Shown here one piece after another: positions 7,902 to 18,654 of a stretch of DNA of 64,000 nucleotides. Below the pieces are notes generated by a model, which worked only from the letters and a program-made list of their open reading frames with translations, did no database searches and was not told the origin of the DNA. Position 1 is the first letter of the stretch, and each line of letters opens with the position of its first letter. Source of the DNA: Dendrolimus kikuchii (Eukaryota; Arthropoda; Insecta; Lepidoptera; Lasiocampidae); the NCBI GenBank assembly GCA_019925095.2, contig CM034394.1, positions 24,104,272-24,168,271 on the forward strand, in the 5' to 3' direction. Both the position numbers and the translations under genes were made by a program.

Positions 7902-9916
7902 TCCCTATTAATATTATAAATGCGAAAGTAACTCTGTCTGTCTGTCTGTCTGTTCCGTTTTCACGTAAAAACTACTGGACCGATTTGGCTGAAACTCAGT
8001 ATATATATATTTTCGATGCCGAGAATGAACATAGGATACTTTTTATCCCGGAAAATGGGATAGTTTCCGGGATAAAAGTATATTTGTCTCTCTGTTTGTT
8101 TTCCTTTTATGGAAAGACTATTGGACCGATTTGGCTGATACTCGGTACATATGTAATTTGAATACCGAGGGTGGCCAAGGGATACTTTTCATCCCGGATA
8201 CTGGGATAGATTTTGGGATAGATTTATGTAAAGGTTATCCCAAAAGTAGGACAGGTTTTGGTTGGTTTTGTGATTTGCCATTTTCATAATTTTGGTTATT
8301 TTGTCCTCTTTGCCCGTTTTGCTCTTTCTGTTCTTTTTGCTCTTTTGATCTTTTTGTCCATTTAGCCCTTTAGCTCTTTTTGCGCTTTTGCTCTTTTGCT
8401 CTTTTGCCCTTTTGCCCTTTTGCCCTTTTGCCCTTTTGCCCTTTTGCCCTTTTGCCCTTTTGCCCTTTTGCCCTTCTGCCCTTTTGCCCTTCTGCCCTTC
8501 TGCCCTTCTGCCCTTCTGCCCTTCTGCCCTTCTGCCCTTTTGCCCTTCTGCCCTTCTGCCCTTCTGCCCTTCTGCCCTTCTGCCCTTCTGCCCTTCTGCC
8601 CTTCTGCCCTTCTGCCCTTCTGCCCTTCTGCCCTTCTGCCCTTCTGCCCTTCTGCCCTTCTGCCCTTCTGCCCTTCTGCCCTTCTGCCCTTCTGCCCTTC
8701 TGCCCTTCTGCCCTTCTGCCCTTCTGCCCTTCTGCCCTTCTGCCCTTCTAACCTTCTGCCTTTCTGCCCTTCTGCCCTTCTGCCCTTCTGCCCTTCTGCC
8801 CTTCTGCCCTTCTGCCCTTCTGCCCTTCTGCCCTTCTGCCCTTCTGCCCTTCTGCTCTTCTGCTCTTCTGCTCTTCTGCTCTTCTGCTCTTCTGCTCTTC
8901 TGCTCTTCTGCTCTTCTGCTCTTCTGCTCTTCTGCTCTTCTGCTCTTCTGCTCTTCTGCTCTTCGGCTCTTCTGCTCTTCTTCTCTTCTGCTCTTCTGCT
9001 CTTCTGCTCTTCTGCTCTTCTGCTCTTCTGCTCTTCTGCTCTTCTGCTCTTCTGCTCTTCTGCTCTTCTGCTCTTCTGCTCTTCTGCTCTTCTGCTCTTC
9101 TGCTCTTCTGCTCTTCTGCTCTTCTGCTCTTTTGCTCTTCTGCTCTTTTGCTCTTTTGCTCTTTTGCTCTTTTGCTCTTTTGCTCTTTTGCTCTTTTGCT
9201 CTTTTGCTCTTTTTGCTCTTTTGGCTGTTTTTGCTTTTTTGCTCTTTTTGCTCTTTTGGCTGTTTTTGCTTTTTTGCTCTTTTTGCTCTTTTGGCTGTTT
9301 TTGCTGTTTTGCTCTTTTTGCTCTTTTGGCTGTTTTTGCTTTTTTGCTCTTTTCGCTCTTTTTGTCTTTTTGCTCTTTGTTCTTTGCTCTTTTTGTCCAT
9401 TTTAACAATTTGGCTCTTTTTGCTCTCTTTGTCCTTTTGGCTCTTTCTGTCCTTTTTAATTTTTTGTCCTTTTTGCTGTTTTTGTCTTTTTGTCATTTTT
9501 GCAGTTTTCATTGACGGGGATAGATAAATAAAACTAGGACCGTTTGTAATAGAGGATGAAAGTTTGGATGAGACCAATCATTTCTCAAGTTCGTAGATAT
9601 AAACATTCATCGTCTATAAAAATGCGACAGTAACTCGATATGTCTTTCTGTTAAGTTTTCGGAAAACACTGGAAATACTGGATTGTTTTTTTTGTAATTT
9701 TGTTTAAATGTAGTTTTAATGCCGAAAATGGACATATTTTATATACTCACGCCAGGAGATCGGATAGTTTGCGATATAAAATTAAGTGAATTTTTTGGGT
9801 GCAAATGGCACTAACATGAAAATGTTGTACAATGTAACCTGTATTAACGCCTGCTCTTTAAAAAAGAAGCAGGAACTAGAGGTTAACCCGCGGCGCAGCC
9901 GCGGGTTAACCTCTAG
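7902..9916 (+). mobile_element. Helitron F1 with internal minisatellite
   Basis: 5' TC at 7902 and 3' CTAG at 9913-9916, with A7901 and T9917 outside. The 5' part (ATTATAAATGCGAAAGTAAC) and the 3' part (GATAGTTTGCGATATAAAAT) match Helitron F2 at 55355-55913. F2 is 559 bp and F1 is 2015 bp. The difference is the minisatellite, which replaces a short TTTTGTC-rich stretch. Confidence 0.8.
8290..9500. repeat. 8-bp-unit minisatellite in graded blocks
   Basis: Successive blocks of an 8-bp unit: TTTTGCCC (about 8395-8470), CTGCCCTT (8470-8850), CTGCTCTT (8850-9125), TTTTGCTC (9125-9210), then longer mixed T-rich units (9210-9500). The unit has no stop codon in most frames, so long open frames appear on both strands. 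They encode eight-residue repeats and are artefacts. Confidence 0.97.
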
Positions 9917-9917
9917 T
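9875..9917 (+). terminator. Helitron F1 3' terminal hairpin
   Basis: Perfect 20-bp arms (ACTAGAGGTTAACCCGCGGC and its complement) with a 3-nt loop GCA, ending in the CTAG terminus. Helitrons carry a 3' hairpin thought to signal the end of rolling-circle transfer. The F2 copy has a decayed version. Confidence 0.8.
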
Positions 9918-10014
9918 TATATATATATACTGAGTTTCAGCCAAATTGGTCCAGTAGTTTTTCCGTGAAAACGGAACAGAACAGTTACTTTCGAATTTAT
10001 AATATTAATAGAGA
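9918..10014 (-). mobile_element. Helitron F 5' fragment (F3), inverted
   Basis: The minus strand reads TCTCTATTAATATTATAAAT and continues as the F family 5' end (ACTACTGGACCAATTTGGCT). It stops in a TA run that abuts the F1 3' end. Confidence 0.65.
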
Positions 10015-10091
10015 TATACATAGACATGACTTCATGGTCTCCGTTATCGTGCCACAAAATTCATAATAAATATCTCAATTTTATTCAACTA

Positions 10092-10296
10092 CTAGCTGAC
10101 CCGTGCCCACTTCGCTGAGCATCAGAAAAAAAAAACTTATTATTAATCACAATCAAATATACACTATGTCACACAGAAATAATGTAGCTTTCTACTGGTG
10201 AAAGAATTTTCAAAATCGGTGTAGTAGATCCAGAGATTACCCCCTACAACGTCACAAACTCACAAACTTTGCCTCTTTATAATATATTAGTATAGA
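10092..10296 (-). mobile_element. Helitron-like element
   Basis: Plus strand starts CTAG (A before) and ends TATAGA (T after), so the minus strand has TC...CTAG inserted at A^T. The interior ACCCCCTACAACGTCACAAA matches the 39103-39303 element. Confidence 0.75.
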
Positions 10297-10517
10297 TATA
10301 TATTATTTTGATTACAATGTCTTTCAAATTATACATAAATTGCATGTAACGCCGCCAGCCTTTTGGGAACGTTCCCGGTAAGTGACAGTGGTTTGGGACC
10401 AATATTTTATCTATAATGTTGCTCTCCTTTTTTTATTTAGTTTTAGTATTTAATTTTAGGTTTCTATTTTATAGTTTAGTTTAACTTTTAAAATAATTTT
10501 GGTTGTTACAATAAACA

Positions 10518-10858
10518 CTGAAAGAGAGTGTCGGGGTGAAGGTAAGGAAAGGAATGCTCCGGTGGTTCGGGCATGTGGAAAGAATGCATGATGAAAGAAT
10601 GACTAAACAGATATACAATGCAAAAGTGGATGGATGCAGAAGTCGTGGAAGGCCACGACACACCTTCCATGATCAAATTGATCGTGTACTAGCAGAAGGT
10701 GATGTCAGGAGCCTTAAGAACAGACGAGCTTGCATGACAAGAGTTATGAATGTCAAAGAGGCAAGTGAGGTGTGTAAGAATAAGCCTAAATGGCGCTCTG
10801 TTGTTCGTGCCTACCCCGCAAGGGAACTGGCGTGAAGTTATGTATGTATGTATGTATG
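10518..10858 (+). mobile_element. RTE-like LINE 3' fragment, about 340 bp
   Basis: Encodes about 105 C-terminal residues in frame to the stop at 10833-10835 (SVGVKVRKGMLRWFGHVERM onward), then (TATG)n. An 11-bp target duplication, tacaataaaca, lies at 10507-10517 and 10859-10869. Confidence 0.9.
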
Positions 10859-10869
10859 TACAATAAACA

Positions 10870-12045
10870 AAATATATTAGAATTGCATGTTACATAAATT
10901 GCGAATGTTGCACGCACCAAGGCGCAACTATCGACACCGGATATTGGCATCGACGCCATTTCCGTCCGCCATTACCCACCTATGGGCGTAAATGGTGTAC
11001 ACTGGGTAGGGTGAATGCACCAATTTTCGACAGTCATTAAAAAATTGACCCACCAACTCGTACAAACCCCTTTCGTGATTCTAGTGTACAAGTAAAGTCG
11101 TATACTTGCGCTTTTAGCTTCATATTATAGAGCAATATTTTAAAAGAATATTAGAACTGATATGTTCCAGCGAAATAGATTTTAGATCACGTTGCCTAAA
11201 CGATGACGTATTTTTAGTGCATTGCAACGACGGTATTAAAAGAAAATTTACTGCTTCGCCAGCTTTTCTACTGTATTTGTCTAATCCATGGAAATGATGT
11301 GTCATTTATCAGGATAAAAGTATCTCAAATATTGACCTGGGATATAAGCTAGCTCTGAGTCGAGTTTCATTTAAATCAGTTCAGTAGTTTTCACGCAGTG
11401 CTCTAATCTAATAGATGATCAGAGAGACAGAAATTCTAATGTCTGCGTTTTCGGAATCTTGTGGTCCGAATTAGCCCTGATTCAATTCATATTTTTTAAA
11501 TTTGAAAATTAGTTATATGTTATGTTATTTTTATAATTCTTTAACATTTTGTATATTAGCTATAATTATAGCATTACCTCAAAGATTAAAAAATAAACAA
11601 AATACTATTTGTAAAGTGATTTGTTGTTGGTCCACAAATACACTTTATACTTACATGAATTTTCTCATGATAATCATTTCTTACAAGTACAATAGCTTTG
11701 GACGATTTGTTTTTAAATAGGATCCATAACTGCAGCTATTACCCTACAATACATGCTCGTATGCAGCTGACATTCGAGAAATATTTTAAATATCGTTCGC
11801 AATCGAAAATTATAAAATACATTGAGAAGAAAAAAAGAAAAGTTATGAAAATCAAGCTTCTACACCATATAATTTCTATATCAATCATTTTTGTATGTAT
11901 GTATGTACTGTAATTCGTACCATTACATACGTGATAAAATGTGATTATTTTTAACTAGGATGTTATTAATTAATTAATCACGGTCTCAAATATATATTTT
12001 TTTTGTTAAGGAAATAGTTTGTTTCAATGTGTGTGGATAGAGGAT
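10870..12045. other. Mostly unassigned, older repeat debris
   Basis: AT-rich sequence without a recognisable gene. 11290-11420 (GGATAAAAGTATCTCAAATA, GTTTTCACGCAGTGCTCTAA) resembles 38850-38970 and looks like old Helitron-type debris. Short open frames here show no family signature. Confidence 0.4.
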
Positions 12046-12150
12046 ATTAATGAAAGTTGATGAAGCGAAGTGTTTATTAGGAACGCAGTGGTGGAGATTC
12101 TTCGTCCCTGTGGGGACGAGAAACAGGCGTGACAATTTGTATGTATGTAT
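12046..12150 (+). mobile_element. Possible 3' end of a second TATG-tailed LINE
   Basis: A short coding-like stretch (VDEAKCLLGTQWWRFFVPVG) is followed by GGCGTGACAATTTG and (TATG)n, the same layout as the RTE-like copies but a different sequence. Confidence 0.3.
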
Positions 12151-12291
12151 AAACTAGTGGTGAAGTGAACATATTATATATTATCAGTCAAGACCGCCTA
12201 GACAGTAGTGAATAATGGTACGCTGGCGATAATATGTCGATCTGTATGTATCATGATTTAGCCAATATATAAATTTATAAATATATAAATA

Positions 12292-12620
12292 TTTTATCCG
12301 TGCAGAAACGGAGAAAGAACACAATTTCCTGCGGCCGGGCGGCCTGTCGTAAGAGGCGACAAAACAACCCACAGCCAGGTTGTAGGGCATTTGCCCGACT
12401 GGATGGCTACCACCCCTGTCTAAAGTATGTCGCCATATCGACCTTGAATTGTGTTCCGGCATTAGTGATCAGGTTCCAGTCTCCCTTAAGAGAGCAGAAG
12501 CGCATTTGTAGCAGCTTTGGTGTTGCAAATGTCCATACCTAGGCGATGGTAACCGCTTCCCATCAAGTGGGCCGTCTGCATGTCTGCTGAACTCCTGCAA
12601 TAAAAAAATAATAATAATAA
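12292..12620 (+). mobile_element. SINE B copy 2
   Basis: Full length, with 5' TTTTATCCGTGCAGAAACGG and 3' CTGCAATAAAAAAA then (ATA)n. 12620-12840 holds nothing I recognise. Confidence 0.85.
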
Positions 12621-12844
12621 GTAAATGATAGCTAGTCTATAATATTGTTGCAAGCCGATAAAAATCCTTTGCAGGTGTCTTATTATCCCTTTTCAATTTA
12701 AGTGATCTATTGTTCGCACTAATCTCTTGTTCACGCCACCGCAAGACGTCATAAAACCTTCTCTCCTCTGTTAGTATTTTATGTGAATTCTTGGAGGCCG
12801 CTATTCAGCTGACTATTTAACGATTTTCAAACCAGTGGGCGATA

Positions 12845-13117
12845 TGTTGCTAGGAGGTCATGTTTAATTTACAAATGGATGAGGGTCGGTCAGTCGTGAA
12901 ATGCGCCAGTCGTGTCCTGACTGCGAATGAGGCGTTACCTAGTGCAGAGCGCGAGAGCATAAAGCGAGTATCTTATAACGACGAACTTTGCGCGATTTAT
13001 GTGATAGCGAATTTCTGCCTTACGGTTTGATTTTGTTGTATTCGGTTATACTTGTAAGAATTGTGAATTACTTGTGTGTACTTTTAATAAACTTTGTGAT
13101 AATATCCTACAAAATCG
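12845..13117 (+). mobile_element. LTR family L fragment, copy 2
   Basis: GACGAACTTTGCGCG, TTGTTGTATTCGGTTATA and TAATAAACTTTGTGATAAT match 58.2-58.35 kb, and the 3' end CGTAACA matches copy 1. The 5' boundary is uncertain. Confidence 0.45.
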
Positions 13118-13352
13118 TAACAATATTATAAAATTCTAAACATGGCATGTCTGTACATTGAAACTGTTAAAAAAACTGGAATAGACTATATAAACGACGG
13201 AGAACACGATGCATTTTTTTAGATGTCTTGTCTGTTAGTTGGTTTCTTTGTTTATTCGAGATTCACGTAAAAACTACTAGGCCGATTTCGATGCGGTTTT
13301 CGTTGATCGACAAGAAATTCTTCGAATTAAAATTTGCGCTACTTTTTAACCT

Positions 13353-13668
13353 ATTATCCGTGCAGGAACAGAGAAAGAATACCATTTCCTGCGGCCGGGC
13401 GGCCTGTCGTAGGTGGCGACTAAACAACCTACAGCCAGATGGTAGGGCATTTGCCCGACTGGATGGCTACCACCCCTGGTCTACAGCATGTCGCCATAAC
13501 AATCTTGAGTTGTGTTCCGGCATTAGTGACTAGGTCCACTGACCCTTAAGAGAGCAGCAGCGCATTTGTACCACCTTTGGTGTTGTAAACGTCTATAGAC
13601 GATGGTAATCGCTTTCCATCAAGTGGGCCGTCTGCCTGTCTGCTGAACTCCTGCAATAAAAAAAAATC
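13353..13668 (+). mobile_element. SINE B copy 3
   Basis: Full length, TTATCCGTGCAGGAACAG to CTGCAATAAAAAAAAA. The neighbouring 13670-14245 has no recognised feature. Confidence 0.85.
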
Positions 13669-14255
13669 CTGGGAATCTTGCGAAATTTTTTCTGGGAGTG
13701 ATTTGTAGTTGTTCTGGTGGGTAAAAATTAGGTTAGTCGGAGACAGTTTTCACAAAAACGATACCTTACATTCTTTTTCAAATGCTGCGGTATTTTGTGT
13801 CCCGAAAATCCCGCGAGAATTTCAGTATATATATCCTAGTACTCCAATAGAACTTAACCATTCATATTTACCAGGGCATCATTTAAAAACTTAATCACCG
13901 TCCTGGAAAGCGGTTGAAAAATTGTCTCAGATTTTAATATTATAACATTATGCACCCTCTGAGGGATGTTTTAATGGAAACTCGGATATCATTAATACAC
14001 AGAACCCTCTTAACAAATGTATACATTGTTCGCCCGCGGCGTGTGCCACTCGATGCATATAAATTGTAATGAAAGATCACTTTAGTGTACCCCTTGTCGA
14101 GATGGGATTATGATATGCGGATATTATATGTATATTCAAAGGTCGGACGAGAAAAATTGATTGTTTATCGTCAGAGGGAGCTTCGGTGCGTGCAGTTATG
14201 GTTTTTTCTTCGACAGGAGTTAACAAGTGGTTTCGCCATAGTTGTGTATACAGGA

Positions 14256-14496
14256 TACAATGCAATGCAAAAGTGGATGGATGCAGAAGTCGTGGAAGGC
14301 CACGAAACACCTTCCATGATCAAATTGATCGTGTACTAGCGGAGAGTGATGTCAGGAGCCTTAAGAATAGACGAGCTTGCATGACAAGAGTTATGAATGT
14401 CAAAGAAGCAAGTGAGGTGTGTAAGAATAAGCCTGAATCGCGCTCTGTTGTTCGTGCCTACCCCGCAAGGGAATTGGCGTGAAGTTATGTATGTAT
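14256..14496 (+). mobile_element. RTE-like LINE 3' fragment
   Basis: Starts near GCAAAAGTGGATGGATGC and ends in (TATG)n after the ...AYPARELA stop. A 10-bp direct repeat with one mismatch (gtatacagga / gtatatagga) lies at 14246-14255 and 14497-14506. Confidence 0.82.
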
Positions 14497-14539
14497 GTAT
14501 ATAGGAGGACTAGCTGAGGACTTAAGAAAGAAAAAAAAT

Positions 14540-14720
14540 ATTCAGAACTACATACAAACCAAAACATACTTATAAATAAGACAATACAACTGTGAACTGA
14601 AGTTCTGATTCGGTCCTAACTCAGCATGATGCTGGTTGGCTCAACCAGCGCTGGTCTTCCGCTAGGCCCGTTACAGTGACTCACGGACAGACAAAACGAA
14701 ACAAACAAAAAACAAAGAAA
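14540..14720 (+). repeat. Repeat J, copy 1
   Basis: TTGGCTCAACCAGCGCTGGT and TCTTCCGCTAGG are shared with 34560-34610 and 34855-34875, where SINE B interrupts the repeat. No terminal structure was resolved. Confidence 0.4.
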
Positions 14721-14841
14721 ATATGATGAGTACTATTGGAAATAAACATAAAAATTAATATAATATAAAAATAAACTATATAATTAATATATAAAAAAAC
14801 TGATATAAAAATTAATGTTACGAAGCGAATTTATAAGATCA

Positions 14842-14972
14842 CTAGCTTCTGCCCGCGACTTCGTCCCCGTGGAATAGTTAAAAAAAAGTAAGTTAAAAAC
14901 CCTCCCGATTTTAAAACATTCTTCGTTGGTGCTCCGCTCCTAATGGTCTTAGCGTGATGATATATAGCCTAA
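14842..14972 (-). mobile_element. Helitron-like 3' half
   Basis: The minus-strand 3' end is CTAG at 14842 with A outside. GCTTCTGCCCGCGACTTCGT and GGTGCTCCGCTCC match the nested Helitron at 17.58 kb. The 5' half is lost. 15060-15240 (TATCCTATATGTTGTCCAGG) is debris of a related type. Confidence 0.6.
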
Positions 14973-15374
14973 TTTTTTTTTAATGTATAAATTGTCTTAT
15001 TGTATGATGATGATACCGGCAATATCAATACTTAATTAGATGCATAAGTTGTATAGTAAGCTGTTTAAGTAATTAAAGTTTTTTTAACTATCCCACGGGA
15101 ACTCTTTAATTTTTTGGGATCAAAAGTATCCTATATGTTGTCCAGGGATATAAGCTATCACCATAAAAAAAATCATTTAAATCGATCTAGTCGTTTCGGA
15201 GATTAGCCGGCACAAACAGACAAACATACAAACATAGAAACAAAAAAATTGAAAAAAATCAAAATTAGTTCTATTTCACTTCTTACATCCCCCTGACTCG
15301 GTTTTTAGCATTTTTTTTAATTGTACATAAATTTGACATCTACAAAACGTAATATAGAAGCTTAAAAATTAAAA

Positions 15375-16095
15375 CATAACATAACATAACATAACTTCAC
15401 GCCAGTTCCCTTGCGGGGTAGGCACGAACAACAGAATGCCATTTAGGCTTATTCTTACACACCTCACTTGCCTCTTTGACATTCATAACTCTTGTCATGC
15501 AAGCTCGTCTGTTCTTAAGGCTCCTGACATCACCTTCTGCTAGTACACGATCAATTTGATCATGGAAGGTGTGTCGTGGCCTTCCACGACTTCTGCATCC
15601 ATCCACTTTTGCATTGTATATCTGTTTAGTCATTCTTTCCACATGCCCGAACCACCGGAGCATTCCTTTCCTTACCTTCACCCCGACACTCTCTTTCAGA
15701 CCAACTCTCTTTCTTACTTCGGTATTACGAACGCGGTCCGCGAGCGTCACTCCGCAGATTTTGCGCAGTGCTCGCATCTCGACCGCGTTTACTCTACTTT
15801 CATGCTCTTTCTTCCATACCCAACTCTCGCTTCCATACGTGAGCGTAGGTACCAGCACCGCGTTGTGTACGGCGAGCTGGGCCTTCTGGCTGAGGTTCTT
15901 AGCGCCTAGAAGTTTACCTAACGCTCCATTTAAACTATTCCCCAAATTCACTCTTCTTTCTATATCAGCGGTGTACCTTCCATCCCTGCTAAAAGCACAT
16001 CCAAGATATACAAACTCATTCACTTGCTCTAGCATAACGTCATCGACCATTATCCTTGCATTCGTTCTGGTTTTTTCTCTTTCAAACACCATAAC
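15375..16095 (-). mobile_element. RTE-like LINE 3' fragment, longest copy
   Basis: A 721-bp copy with an exact 14-bp target duplication, cttaaaaattaaaa (15361-15374 and 16096-16109). Its tail is (TTATG)n instead of the (TATG)n seen in the other copies. Confidence 0.95.
15397..16092 (-). pseudogene. RTE-like ORF2 C-terminal domain, 231 codons open
   Basis: The C-terminal portion of a LINE reverse-transcriptase protein. In order it shows EFVYLGCAFSRDG, DIERRVNLGN, VLVPTLTYGSESWVW, SRVNAVEMRALRKICGV, LRWFGHVERM, RGRPRHTFHDQI and RACMTRVMNVKEASEVC, ending AYPARELA. There are no stops or frameshifts, but the catalytic RT palm is absent, so it cannot move itself. Four residues (HDER) are missing after HVERM compared with other copies. 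Clade assignment to RTE is tentative. Confidence 0.85.
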
Positions 16096-16801
16096 CTTAA
16101 AAATTAAAAAAACTATAATAATATATTTTTTTTATATTTTGTCTGTCAGTCTGTTGGTTTGTGTTAAATATGCTCCAAATAGGAAACATCTAATCTGAGA
16201 ATGAACATGTGAGTAAAAATGAAAGTAGATCAGGCAGATATTGCACATGGAATTAACATATGGCACTAGTATCATGTACAAGATCCGTCTGACTCACTGA
16301 TTGTGATGTTGATGAGTTCACTCTAGAGCTGATATTTAACACTTCCACTATGCCGTTTATTTTAGCTGTATCCTACGATACCTAAATTCTGTCGCTTTTT
16401 TATTATTATTATTAACATCTCTACGGACTCGAGTTCCGTATCTTTGTTTACTACTTAATTTCTATGAAAAATTTTAGAGTCCATACACGCTTATTGTTTA
16501 CTTTTGTTACTGTGTGTGACATTAATTTAGTGATTTTTATGTAATGGTGTACCTTAAGATTAACTTATTATATTAATTTATTCTAGTTTTAATACTAAAC
16601 TTATACTAATGTAGAGTGTATCTGTTATATGCTGGTGTTGTGAGGAAGTGCATGTGCAGTGTTGGCCTTATATCTATACTTATATATAGTCCTATCTAGT
16701 GCCATGTGTGTTGGTTTTTTCTTTTCTGTGCCTGGGTTATTAATTTTTAGGCTCTTTGTGTGTCTTGGTTTGTTTGTAAAGTGTGCGTGTAATGCAATGC
16801 G

Positions 16802-16999
16802 ATGGTAGTGTGCGTTGGTTTGAATTCTGTCGCTTACGATGATTGCAATAACATACGCGATATATTGTTAAAAAAGGCTAACGCTTACTTGTCCACTTTG
16901 TTAGACGCAATATCAGTAGACTTTGTTAACAATATTATACTTAAACTATCAGACAAATTCGATAGGTATAATGAAGCCGACGCACTATACAGTAGGTAG
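16802..16999 (+). CDS. Unrecognised 65-codon frame, possible LINE ORF1 remnant
   Basis: Contains RDILLKKANAYLSTLLDAIS and VNNIILKLSDKFDRYNEADA, which look helical. It sits 1.2 kb upstream of an ORF1 C-terminal fragment. No family was identified, so a chance frame is possible. The rest of 16200-17500 is AT-rich with no clear feature. Confidence 0.2.
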   Translation: MVVCVGLNSVAYDDCNNIRDILLKKANAYLSTLLDAISVDFVNNIILKLSDKFDRYNEADALYSR

Positions 17000-17507
17000 T
17001 TTCGAAAACCTAAACCGAGCGTGTAAGGGTCACCGTACTGTGTGGAGTAGTAAAATTTTAGTATAGGCCATTGGTTCGGAGATAAGCTCCATCGGCAACT
17101 GCGTGCAGGTGTGCGCTGCGCCTTGATAAACCTTATCGGATATAGCCGTTTTCTTGCGGCAGCGAAATCGACTATTTCAAATTGCTATACAAGAACGTGG
17201 TCTAGGCTTGATATCCTACTTACAGCGCTAAAGTATTACATGTAAAATGGTATTGACGTAGCTTAGTACATTGGGAAATATTCACCTATAGCTAGAATAT
17301 CACGTCTGTACAATTCATATTTTGAAAAATCTAAAAACATCGATATATTTAATGACAGTCCTCATACATTCTTCAAAATAATATCCCAGATAGATTAAGT
17401 ATGTTTAATTATTGCTATTTTTACCTTTTTTTTTTTATTGTTTAATTAATATTTTATAATATGTAAATCATCCAAATTTAACTTTTCATTTGACATTTTA
17501 TAATATA

Positions 17508-17901
17508 CTAGCACCGCGGCGCGGTTTTAATTGCGCTTTGTCCCGCTCCCGTGATATATAGCGTCATGTTATATAGCCTACTAGCTTCTGCCCGCGACTT
17601 CGTCCGCGTGTAATAGTTTAAAAAAAGTAAGTTAAAAAAAACCGCGATTTTGAAACATTCTTCATTGGTGCTCCGCTCCTGCTCCCATTGGTCTTAGCGT
17701 AATGATATATAGCCTACAGCCTTCCTCGATAAATGCGCTATCTAACACTGAAATAATTTTTCAATTCAGACCAGTAGTTCCTGAGATTAGCGCGTTCAAG
17801 CAAATAAACAAACAAACTCTTCAGCTTTATATATTAGTATACGATGACACTCCCTGTTAACGTAGCTTTCTAACAGTAGAAGAATTTTTAAAATCGGCAT
17901 G

Positions 17902-17907
<6 letters not shown>
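17508..17907 (-). mobile_element. Outer Helitron, interrupted
   Basis: The minus-strand 3' CTAG is at 17508-17511, with GCGCGGTTTTAATTGCGC and CCCGCTCCCGTGATATATAG matching 39103-39303 in reverse. It is split by the element at 17581-17844. Its 5' end is lost in a TA microsatellite. Confidence 0.8.
17581..17844 (-). mobile_element. Nested Helitron, exact ends
   Basis: A 264-bp insertion whose minus strand begins TCGTATACTAATATATAAAG and ends AGAAGCTAG. It lies between A17580 and T17845 of the outer Helitron. The uninterrupted sequence AGCCTATGACAC is read from the 39.1-kb paralogue, fixing both ends. Confidence 0.92.

Positions 17908-17958
<51 letters not shown>
17900..17958. repeat. (TA)n microsatellite
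   Basis: An almost pure TA run with one TTTAT interruption. It separates Helitron debris from the ORF1 fragment and has removed the 5' part of both. Confidence 0.95.
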
Positions 17959-17963
17959 TAACT

Positions 17964-18260
17964 ATGCGTAACAAAATATGGTTCACTAAGACTACGTTGA
18001 AAGGGTCTGGTATCACCGTCTCCGAATTTCTGACCAAGCTTCGACATAATATCTTCACTTCAGCTCGAGAGAAACTTGGAATTTCTAAGTGTTGGACCCG
18101 GGACGGCTACGTTTACATCACTGGATCAGACGGAACTCGTCATAGAATCAACTCACTCACAGAGCTTAATAAGATCTCTCAAGGATTACTGACGATATCT
18201 GATAATTCGGTTAAAAATGTTACAATTAGACCTAAACGTCCCGTTACTACCAAAAAGTAA
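17964..18260 (+). pseudogene. LINE ORF1 C-terminal fragment, baculovirus FP25K-C-like domain
   Basis: Ninety-eight codons from the first ATG. The pattern MRNKIWFTKT, VSEFLTKLRHNIFTSAREKL, CWTRDGYVYI, RHRINSLTELNKI resembles the C-terminal domain of baculovirus FP25K. That domain is also found at the end of ORF1 proteins of insect LINEs. The N-terminal coiled-coil and RNA-binding part is missing. It lies 1.5 kb upstream of the intact ORF2 on the same strand, but that gap holds foreign repeats, so membership of the same element is inferred. Confidence 0.6.
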
Positions 18261-18536
18261 TTTTACTCTCTGTCACATGCTGTTTGATATGAATACATGT
18301 TTTTGGATGACATATATGTTATTATATAGAAAGGTACATGTTATATACACTCCTCCACTTGGATATTATAATCTATTGCGATAATGTAGTGTAGAACGCT
18401 AAAACACAAATATATTAAAATAAGTTAATAGTTCTTTGCAATGAAATAGGTGTTGTATCTGAACTATTAATTCAATATTTTGTTTATACAACTAACTACT
18501 GAAAATGGCCAAAGCTATGAAAATATTTTTCTTCCT

Positions 18537-18573
18537 GTTTATATATATATATATATAAACGCACACACACACG

Positions 18574-18654
<81 letters not shown>

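Noticed and set aside
7832..8161. 109-codon plus-strand frame
   Set aside because: Lies across the Helitron F1 5' end. Its equivalent in F2 is different and frame-broken.
8189..9577. Open frames of up to 462 codons on both strands, encoding RRAEEQKS or LLPFCPSA repeats
   Set aside because: An 8-bp unit without stop codons keeps several frames open by arithmetic. The sequence is a minisatellite inside a Helitron, with no codon bias or domain.
15556..16198. Plus-strand frames opposite the RTE-like ORF (also at 36121-36469, 50338-50932, 54879-55154)
   Set aside because: Antisense shadows. The minus-strand frame has the recognisable reverse-transcriptase C-terminus.
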